Shown here piece after piece: positions 56,440-64,000 of a stretch of 64,000 nucleotides of DNA; within the stretch, counting starts at the first letter, position 1; each line of letters begins with the position of its first letter. The notes under the pieces were generated by a model, which had not been told where the DNA came from, searched no databases, and saw only the letters and a list, made by a program, of their open reading frames with translations. The DNA comes from Drosophila persimilis (Eukaryota > Arthropoda > Insecta > Diptera > Drosophilidae). Position numbers and translations under genes: made by a program. Location: the NCBI RefSeq assembly GCF_003286085.1, contig NW_020825433.1, positions 27,390 through 91,389 on the forward strand, in the 5' to 3' direction.

Positions 56440-56803
56440 TGTTGTGAAATCCTCGATACGAGATTTCATTGTTGAGCAGAAATGCTCTGGGGAATCTTTG
56501 CGTTTAATAATGTACTACACGATATAGACAATTCGAGATTTATTCATTTGGACTTCAATCAACTTAAACTTTAATCGTAATCGCGTATAGAGTACAATGT
56601 AATGGGTACTACGGGTTTAAGCGCGGCCGGCTGCAACTGCTAATTGTCGTTGTGATTTCGTCGACACGCAAACGAAGACTCTTCTTTGTGATCGGAGACG
56701 AGGTTACGCCGCCCTAGCATGAAACGACGCCGTTCTCCGAGTGGGCAGTCGCAGTTAGAGCGCTCTCACTCTCTTTGTAGTTAAACCCTTAGAAAACCGT
56801 CCA
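56440..56803 (-). repeat. 5' LTR of BEL-B array
   Basis: 364 bp, near-identical to 23014-23377; a handful of substitutions seen. Followed by GCCGC, which resumes BEL-A coding sequence. Confidence 0.85.
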
Positions 56804-57790
56804 GCCGCTTGCAGTCGACCACCTACTCGTCAGATTCCCTCCTGATCCATGAATGGTGTTAGAGAGTTTATTGAACTTCCCTTTTGTGTTTCCTTATGTG
56901 TTGTTAAGTGACGTAAGTCTTCTTTGAAGTCATTCTGTTGTATGTAACGTATGACAATTTTCTGAGCTTCTTTCATCTCATTGAATTGGACAGTCTTGCT
57001 TGTGTGCGTTTTCCTTCCTCGAAAACGCATCATGTAAGCTACTATTCTCAATAGCTTGTTGTATGAGTTGTTCTGCTTTATTTTTTAGATTAAGTCATCC
57101 TCCTGAGTGATAGTCATAATTGATGACTGACCAATCTTTTGGGGATTTGGACTCATCAATTCCTCTTTTGTAGCCACAAATGGTGGTGGCCATGTAGATG
57201 TTGGGCCGTGTAAAAATAGTGGTCCATAAAACCACATGCTATGTTTTGCGAACTTCGTCGCTTCGTCATTCCTCTGGAGAGTACATCTGCTGCATTATTT
57301 TCGGATGAGACATGCCTCCACTGCCTTTGTATCGTCAATTCTTCAATCGTTGCTATTCTTGTAGATACGAATTTGTCTCGGTTGGATGACGAGCAGTTAA
57401 TTCATGACAATACGATCCTTGAGTCAGACCAAAAGAATGTTGATGCATCTTCCATTGATAACTGTTCCTTTAGTTTCGCTGTCAATTGAGCACCAAACAC
57501 CGCCGCTTTTAGTTCCAAACGGGGGTAATGGTAATGCATTGATGGGCGCTAAATGTGATTTGGCACATAGCAATTGAATCGTTGCCCACTTATCCTTATG
57601 TATTGCTCGGATATATACTGCAGCTCCAAATGCTTTCTCCGATGCGACAACAAAGGTATGTATCTCTGATGATATCGGAATTTGTTCTTGGAATATATGA
57701 CGTGGTACCTGTATGGAGTTTAATAATTTTAACTCCTCCCTGTACATTTTCCATTCCTCCTGGAGATGAACTGGAAGCGCTTCATTGTAG
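56804..57790 (-). pseudogene. BEL-A RNase H/integrase region, right part
   Basis: Minus strand, from LPVHLQEEWKMYREELKLL near 57770 through the RNase H-like AFGAAVYIRAIHKDKWATIQ, WRHVSSENNAADVLSRGM near 57300, and INSLTPFMDQEGI leading to RVGGRLQAA at the TSD. Sequence resumes as NISFDAKHPMLL at 23013. Several frameshifts and stops. The right border is an inversion junction with another BEL. Confidence 0.8.
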
Positions 57791-58896
57791 TTGTTGAGGA
57801 ACGCATAACAAGTCCATCGCTAAGCGAAGAACCATCGTCAAAAGAGAACAAGAAGAGAATGGAAGAGACGAAAATTTGTATACACACATATGTATTCTTA
57901 TCGCCGCTGCGTCGGCATTTTTCAGTACCAAATAGACATCGAACTGGACAAGAACAAAATAAATACAGTCCCCTAAAATCAAATCCGTCGAGCATATTAT
58001 TCGCGAACATTCTTTGGTCCTTCAAGCCGGATTCTTGAACAGTTTTGTGTGCTTTGGTGTTCATTGAAAATTGTTTACAATGGACCAATTAAAGGCATTG
58101 GTAAAAGCCCGTGGCAGACTCAAGGCCATTATCATACAAATACAAATACAACGGCGGAGGTCACCTCACGGATGGAACTACTCCAATCGGCTTGGAAAGA
58201 GTTCTCACAACTTGGAGATTCCATAGCCCTTCTCGAACACGTGGATGGGTATGGGGATCCAGAGGAAGACAATGCACTCTACGAGGAAAAGTATCTATTG
58301 GCATATGCCAATATTTTGGAGAAAAAGGGGTTAGTACAACCAACTACAACTGCAACGATCAACGGGGATGGCAGAAGAGAGCTTCATATAAACAACAACG
58401 CAGTACTCAGTCTGCTACAACAACAACAACAGCTATTTGAACAGTTAGCTGCAAACCAGAACACGACGAACAAGTCTATGCGTGCTGCTGGAGAGAGCGA
58501 GAGCGTCGAGTTTAGAGGCTCGGTGAATTCGAATTCGGCTGTTGGTGCGGTCACACCAATACAGAGCGAATTGCCAAAAATTCAAATCAAACGGTTCGCT
58601 GGCAGCTACACAGAGTGGCCAGCATTTCAGGATATCTATGAAAGTACAATTCATAGCAGGCAGCATTTGACGAACACACAGAAGTTTCATCATTTGAAAA
58701 CACTACTTATCGATGAGGCTGCCAACTTGGTACGACATTTGTCGATCACGGACACTGCTTACAACACTGCATGGGAACGTCTCAAGGAAAGGTACAGCGG
58801 CCGAGGCATATCGTAAACTCGTTTTTGGAATAATTTATGAAGTTGCCCACAACTACTAAAATTGATGCGGCGATTTTGCGTAAAGTGTCCGACGGT
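57791..58896 (+). pseudogene. BEL-D 5' end: LTR end, primer site and broken gag
   Basis: Plus strand. An LTR tail ends at CGCGAACA (about 58009) and is followed by TTTGGTCCTTCAAGCCGGAT, matching BEL/Pao primer-site regions. ATG at 58080 (MDQLKALVKARGRLKA). The frame then breaks. The main open part, about 58150-58816, has LLQSAWKEFSQLGDSIALLE and PKIQIKRFAGSYTEWPAFQD, a typical BEL gag, and shows two more breaks near 58800 and 58835 before ending at VSDGG at 58896. It lies opposite BEL-A and is truncated on both sides. Confidence 0.75.
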
Positions 58897-58898
58897 GG

Positions 58899-59183
58899 AT
58901 GGCCGACCTGCTGCAAATCCTCCGACTCCACCCTACGGTAGCCGCGGTGCAGGACGACCCGGAATGGGCAGAGGCTCCCCCCGAATGGCGGACCAACGCG
59001 CCAGGTCGGCGGTTGCCCCGGGACCTCATATCCAACATAACCGTATTCTTACGCGATCGTGCCTACCGACTGGGAGTCCGGCGACTGGAGGTCCATGACG
59101 GCACCTGCTTTCGCGTAAAAATTACCCGCAGCCGGGCTGTCACCGTCACTCTTCGGCACCCCCGAAGTATGGAGGGGGTGTGA
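58899..59183 (+). CDS. GC-rich ORF, not recognised
   Basis: 94 codons from an ATG at the junction with BEL-D. Arg/Pro-rich, with PPEWRTNAPGRRLPRDLISN and RLGVRRLEVHDGTCFRVKIT. GC-rich third positions differ from neighbours. Downstream at 59326-59346 a purine tract (AAAGGGGAGGGGGGAAGG) suggests the 3' end of an unknown retroelement. The start is probably not original because it abuts a breakpoint. Confidence 0.35.
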   Translation: MADLLQILRLHPTVAAVQDDPEWAEAPPEWRTNAPGRRLPRDLISNITVFLRDRAYRLGVRRLEVHDGTCFRVKITRSRAVTVTLRHPRSMEGV

Positions 59184-59368
59184 GGGAGCGTACGCTCCAC
59201 CCACATTTTTCCGCCCATCAACTTGCCGGCATTTTTCCATTGGAGGGACCCGAACTTACTTTATTAGAATTAAGATTTTTGACTTTTCTTCTTTTTCTAG
59301 TTTTAAGCATTGACTTTTCAGTTTTAGGTTAAAGGGGAGGGGGGAAGGCCACGAAGGCTACATGTTAT

Positions 59369-60222
59369 TATACCCGATACTCAAAATGAGTATTGGGGTA
59401 TATTAGATTTGTGGTAAAAGTGGATGTGTGTAACGTCCAGAAGGAATCGTTTCCGACCCCATAAAGTATATATATTCTTGATCAGCATCAATAGCCGAGT
59501 CGATTGAGCCCTGTATGTCTGTCTGTCTGTCCATCCGTCCGTCCGTCCGTCCGTCCATCCGTCCGTCCGTCCGTCCGTCCTTCCGTCCGTCCGTCCCCTT
59601 CAGCGCCTAGTGCTCAAAGACTATAAGAGCTAGAGCAACGATGTTTTGGATCCAGACTTCTGTGATATGTCACTGCTACAAAAATAGTTCAGAACTTCGC
59701 CCCGCCCACTTCCGCCCCCACAAAGGACGAAAATCTGTGGCACCCACATTTTTAAAGATACGATAAAACCAAAAACTCAGAATCGTAGAGGATGTTTATA
59801 TGTTCTAGAATATAAAATCTCAACCAGATCGTATAATTATTATAGCCAGAAACAAGAAAACAATTTCATTCTTTCTCGCTCTGTCTCTCTCTAACACACA
59901 GGATTCATGGTCGGTTTTGCCAATTGCAAAATATGAGTTCAAGGATCTCAGAACCTATAAGAGCCAGAGCAACCAAATTTGGTATCCACACTCCTGTGAT
60001 ATCGGACCTTGACCGTTTCGTGTCCAAATTTCGCCACACCCCCTTCCGCCCCCGCAAAGGACTAAAATCTGGGGCATCCACAAATCTCAGAGACTATTAA
60101 GGCTAGAGTAACCAAATTTGGTATCCGCACTCCTGTTAGATCTCACTTTAAAACGTATATCTCAGAATTTCGCCCTACCCCCTACCGCCCACACAAAGGA
60201 CGAAAATCTGTTGCATCCAGCG
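59369..60222 (+). mobile_element. DINE-1/ISY-type element (copy d), most complete 5' part
   Basis: Starts TATACCCGATACTCAAAATG. Holds a GTCC-rich microsatellite (about 59511-59596) and the three diverged CGAAAATCTG blocks. The 3' hairpin end is missing. The right flank is gypsy integrase coding sequence. Confidence 0.8.
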
Positions 60223-60810
60223 GGTAAATCGCTCGGTACTCGCTGCTATCAAAGCGTACATTAAGCCCGATCAATCCAGTGTGCATGCAGCCGTCAAAAG
60301 TAGCCCATATTGTGTTGCTTTTGGCCAAAACATGATTCCACTTATCAACTCCTACGAAATCTCAGTATGTTGGAGGACCGAGCTGTAGTCTTCGATCGCG
60401 ACGATTCCTTCGAGGTAATTCGCAAGACCGCTGCAGAAGCAATGAAACAGCAGCATGTTCGCAATGAAAATATCTATAATCTTCGAAGCCGAGAAGTAAA
60501 CTTTCAAGTGGGTCAAGAAGTGTATAGACGAAATTTTGACCAGAGTAGTTTTGTGAAAGGCATTAAAGCGAAACTGGCACCTACGTTTTGGAAAGCCCGC
60601 ATTAAGAAAAGACTCGAGAACAGCTACTACGAGCTGGAAGATTTCCAGGGTCGCTTTATTGGTAAATATCACACAAATGATATTGAACAATATATCGTAT
60701 CCAGCACTCCAAGTGTGGATCACGATTTGGTTAGCAAGACCACAAACTGTGATTTCAGCGGGGGGTGTAATATTCGTAATATAAAATTACAGCCTAAAAC
60801 TAGGCCGTAA
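60223..60810 (+). pseudogene. Osvaldo/Ulysses-like gypsy Pol, integrase C-terminus
   Basis: Starts inside the integrase core (VNRSVLAAIKAYIKPDQSS, SSPYCVAFGQNMI). One frame shift occurs near 60340. The C-terminal domain then follows: EVIRKTAAEAMKQQH, YNLRSREVNFQVGQEVYRRN, NSYYELEDFQGRFIGKYHTN, ending at 60810. Similar to Pol ends of the long-LTR gypsy elements of Drosophila. Catalytic residues are absent because of the truncation on the left. Confidence 0.7.
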
Positions 60811-62481
60811 AAAATTCGAGTTGAATATCTTGTGAGCTTTGATAAAGCTTATCAACAGCTGTTTTGCGACCAAGCGGCAAACGCTTTGATATGCAATTTT
60901 TCTGCCGTGCACTATATTTTATTAAATATTGCTGTGTCTGGATCCTGTATAACAGAAGAAGTCCATAGAAAGTGTGGGAAAACGTGGGTTGCTGTTTTTA
61001 GTAGTCCCAGCCTCTTTCTTTCTCTCCTCGTGACCGTCAGAGTGACCGGCCGTGGAAAAAAAAGTCTTGTAGAGCTGACCCAGTTCTCTAAACCAAGGTC
61101 AAGCCAAAGTCAAAGCCTAGTGCGAGTGCCAAGTGCGGCTCAAAGTGATGATTTAATTTGAGTGGACGCGCCAGTTATATATCGTCAATACTGGGGCAGC
61201 CGTTCGACCATTTAGAAAACGAACGCCCACAGTTCAGTAAAATTTTTCGATCAGTGGTGTAGTTCTGTTGAGGTAATCCACCCAGCTACAGAGACCCGTT
61301 GAAAAATTTCTGTTCTTTCCGCGTAGGATTAGCACCACTAGTATCTACGTATTACAACGCTGGTCACCTCTATTGGCCACGTGCCCGTACCACCGGTTTA
61401 ACCCCCATCTGAAAAGAATGAATGTGCGGTAACTATTCGTTGGTCTTCAACCATGATCACGGTTTTATACCGTGACTATATACCTACTACTAACCTACTA
61501 ACTAACCTACTACTAACCTACTAACCTACTACTACTACTACCTACTATATACCTAGTACTAATCAGTTTTATAGATTTAAGATCATTATACCCTACCTCG
61601 CCCTTATGATATTCCTTCCCCAGTATATTCTGTATAGTAATACCCAATAAATGTAAGACAATATCGCCAAATGAGCGATACCGCAGCCGACAAAGATCTG
61701 ACCGGTGATTTTCTTCGTTTACGTATCCATGCTGATCTGTCCCTTTGACCCCCTGTATCCCGTTTCCTAGTATCCTTTCCCTACTCGTACGCGATTTTTT
61801 TTTATATAAATTCTTATCTCGACCATTTGCCAGAGCTCTAAATGGGTAGTAAAATGTCCTCCATGCCCACATAGTATACTACATAGTCTATAACTCTACT
61901 TGAGCACTCTACATCACTCCACTCTCTTATCTGAGCGGACCGGGACGTACGCTTCTAAACACTTGACCTTGATAGTGGCGCCGGTGATAAGACCGGCTCT
62001 CGGTTTCATCTCGGCTCCGACGCAAAACGAGCTGTCGCTATGAGTACTCAAGTCAACGTTCTTCAGTAAAGAGCAGCACCAGTAAAACAAACTAAAAACC
62101 AAAAATAGCCAAGATTGCTTTGATCTTCTTCCTGTTCGCCCTGTTCGCCGTAAGTGGAGATAGAAGGGTTGTAGCGGCGCCATTTGGCTAATAATAATTG
62201 TATTAGGATAGTATTTCATGAAGTCTAGTGTAAGGTTAGGCTAGGGCAAAGCGGGAGCGCAATAAAAGCTCGCTCTCTCGCCTCTTGGCGAATTCGCCCT
62301 GCTTTGCCACCGTAGGTAAGGTAGGCACAGAAGAAATTGTTTTAATATATGAAAAGAGTCGAGAAAAATACATGCAATCGAACCCACGCACTCCTTTTTT
62401 TTCGTCGTATTAAAATACAAAATTGCAGTCACCCAAGTTGTTTCGGTAATCTTTATTTAGAAAAACTATTCTACAAATTTC
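60811..62481 (+). repeat. 3' non-coding region and probable long LTR of the Osvaldo-like element
   Basis: No supported gene. The right limit is inferred from the primer-site-like sequence at 62482. The LTR start could not be located, because no second copy is in the window. Related elements have LTRs above 1 kb. It contains a CTA-rich tract at 61484-61562. Confidence 0.4.
61484..61562. repeat. CTA/ACCTACTA microsatellite
   Basis: Imperfect repeats of CTACTA and CTAACCTA, about 79 bp. Confidence 0.7.
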
Positions 62482-62502
62482 ATGGCGCCCCCGGGTGGGA
62501 CT
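62482..62502 (+). other. Candidate primer binding site, tRNA-Lys type
   Basis: TGGCGCCCCCGGGTGGGACT after ATTTCA. TGGCGCCC is the tRNA-Lys-type primer core used by Osvaldo-like gypsy elements. No gag follows; about 350 bp of leader is all that remains. Confidence 0.45.
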
Positions 62503-63140
62503 TGCAATTTAAACGTATTAATTCAAGTGGAAGGCAAAAGTGGACAGTGACACAGTGGGAGAAAAGATAAATAGCCAAAATCTATTATACATACATACAT
62601 ACATGTACATGCATATGTGCTGCAGCTAAATTGCCAAATTGACCGCGACGTGTGTGCAAATAATTAAACAAACAAAGAACTAAAAATCACCGCGTCGGTC
62701 GTGCAATACCCTGTCTTCAGCTACATATATACAAAAGGAGATACACATATACCATCTACCCAGAGATCCAAGTGGAGCATCCAGTATTAGAAGAGGAGAG
62801 TACAGTATTTGTGCAAAAAATTGAAAGCTCGAGTGAAGACGAAAAAGATTAAAAAACTCGCAATTATTGTCTTGTGCTGAAACAATTGCACCTCGCTTTC
62901 AATTCTTGGCACATACGTATGACATAGTAGAGCTAGATTGCATGCTGTAGTTAGAGTTCAGCGTATATATTAATACATATGTACATATATACATATGTAC
63001 ATCTAACCCTCTTGGACGCCATAACTACACATATAACTCATTTTAACTGCAATCGCTGTCACCCCTTTCCCCTTTCTCGTTTTCGTTGTGTCAAATATAT
63101 GTATAGTTGGGTCGTTGGCCAAGCACGCGTACCAATACGC
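62503..63140. other. Leader or spacer, nothing coding
   Basis: AT-rich, with ATAC/CATATGTAC short repeats at about 62587-62616 and 62973-63003. No supported feature. Confidence 0.4.
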
Positions 63141-63142
63141 AG

Positions 63143-63510
63143 CTGCAGCGGTGAATTTTTTCGTCTCGCTTTCGCTCTTCACCGTTGCTTATCGTTGTTC
63201 TTTTGTTTGGCGCGCTTGATCCAAACCAAACACCAAGTGACGCGCTACCCTGTTTTCGTCGGGTATATTCGTTTTGGTGTCAGTAGGATCCAACTATCAA
63301 TTTAAGACAAAGTCGTGCCTCGCAAATCAATTTAGCGTCGTTGTCTGTGCATACGTATACACAACATCCATCTTCAGAACTGCAGCGGTGAAATTTTCGT
63401 TTTCGCTTGTCACCAGTGCTGTTCGTTGCTATCTTGTGTGGTTTTCGTGTACGCGCCAGCCAAGCGACGCTCTACCCTAAATTTTCGGGTATATGGTTTT
63501 TCACCTCGTT
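63143..63510 (+). repeat. Imperfect direct repeat in LTR/leader of BEL-E
   Basis: A ~100-bp block beginning CTGCAGCGGTGAA at 63143 recurs at 63380 (period 237), both followed by a CTACCC ... TCGGGTATAT segment. It is probably part of an LTR or leader. Confidence 0.5.
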
Positions 63511-63606
63511 TGGGTACAATTACCCATTATTTCATTGAGTGCCTCGGCATTAAATACGATTATTAGAAACGATCTTTCGCCTTCAGTTGCTTTTATGAGA
63601 ATCAAT

Positions 63607-64000
63607 ATGACCTCAAAAGCCAACAATATTGCCCTTAAAGAGCTGAAGAAAAAGCGGTTGCCGTGTCAAAGGCATTCGTTTATTAGCGGACCGTTTAGAA
63701 GCGGGGGATATTCCGCTGGTATTGACGGAGCTCGAGTGCAGACTCGAAACGCTGATGCGTAGCATTGACACGGCACGCGAACTTCAAGAGAAGATTGAAG
63801 ATATAGACATTGACGATGAATTTGGAGTCGAGTTGGAAGAACTCTCAATTGTCACAAAGGCACAATTAATGTCTCTCATTGCGCATTAAAGACAGCTGAT
63901 GAGACAATACCGGCAGTACCAGCTAATGGTGGCTCGCCTTTCGAAGTTAGCTCTACCGCAGTTCAGCGGCAACTTTTCGGACTTTAAAAACCATAGGTTT
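63607..64000 (+). pseudogene. BEL-E gag start, runs off the window
   Basis: ATG at 63607 (MTSKANNIALKELKKK). The frame shifts near 63660 into ADRLEAGDIPLVLTELECRL and DDEFGVELEELSIVTKAQ, and stops at 63888. It resumes as ARLSKLALPQFSGNFSDFKN, the usual BEL/Pao gag start of the conserved domain. Two lesions in 390 bp suggest a dead copy, or the consensus has indel errors. Confidence 0.65.

Larger units (their letters stand above)
23014..56803 (-). mobile_element. BEL-B: 33.8 kb tandem array of broken BEL/Pao units with nested insertions
   Basis: Bounded by 364-bp LTRs (23014-23377 and 56440-56803) and a 5-bp target duplication GCCGC (23009-23013, 56804-56808) within the BEL-A frame. In minus-strand order: LTR, leader, gag; unit I (to 48905); unit II from 48904, split by a 412-like element, to 31885; a 7-bp LTR remnant; unit III (31877-27667); unit IV (27645-23378); LTR. 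Units share frameshifts and a gag stop, so multiplication probably happened after inactivation. Copia 2 lies in the gag of unit I. Confidence 0.8.

Noticed and set aside
61513-61872. 119-codon minus-strand ORF
   Set aside because: Starts in a microsatellite and lies in a probable LTR; no motif.
1-64000. tRNA, rRNA or other structural RNA genes
   Set aside because: None recognised. The only tRNA-like pieces are short primer-site complements next to LTRs.

Overview
The window looks like degenerating insect chromatin, most likely Drosophila of the obscura group. It has short introns (53-66 bp), fly-type nose-resistant-to-fluoxetine (NRF-6) acyltransferase genes, copia, 17.6-like, 412-like and BEL/Pao LTR retrotransposons, and several copies of a DINE-1/ISY-type Helitron derivative. 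Two decayed genes beside a deep retrotransposon nest fit a neo-Y, Y or pericentromeric segment. That placement is inference; no species-diagnostic gene was seen.

Layout. 1-7330 is the only genic part. It holds the 5' half of one NRF-6-like gene (minus, with frameshifts), a compact two-exon gene of unknown function at 3091-4142 (plus, intact), three Helitron-like fragments, and the 3' half of a second NRF-6-like gene (minus). The second gene is cut in an intron at 7330 by the nest. From 7331 to the right edge almost everything is transposable element.

Nest. A copia element (7331-18900) lacks its reverse transcriptase core and carries a 17.6-like element (10384-17495) in a TA run. Next come the env end and LTR of another gypsy-group element (18901-20405) and the 3' half of a third copia (20406-22109). 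These sit against a BEL/Pao element, BEL-A, whose halves (22110-23013 and 56804-57790) flank a 33.8 kb insertion, BEL-B (23014-56803), bounded by a GCCGC target duplication. BEL-B is a tandem array of broken BEL units that share inactivating lesions. Inside it are an almost intact 412-like element (33598-46660, TSD GTAC), which itself carries an intact copia-superfamily element (37382-42337, TSD TGTAT), and a second RT-less copia (51033-55661, TSD AGTAT). To the right are an inverted BEL fragment, a GC-rich ORF not recognised, a fourth Helitron-like copy, the 3' end and probable LTR of an Osvaldo-like gypsy element, and the start of another BEL gag running off the window.

How the parts work. 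Retrotransposon ORFs supply capsid (gag), protease, RT/RNase H and integrase; LTRs supply promoter and polyadenylation signals. Only the 1309-codon copia-like polyprotein at 38132-42061 is uninterrupted. The 412-like element is broken only by that insertion and carries three small ORFs upstream of gag. All comparisons between copies were made by eye.
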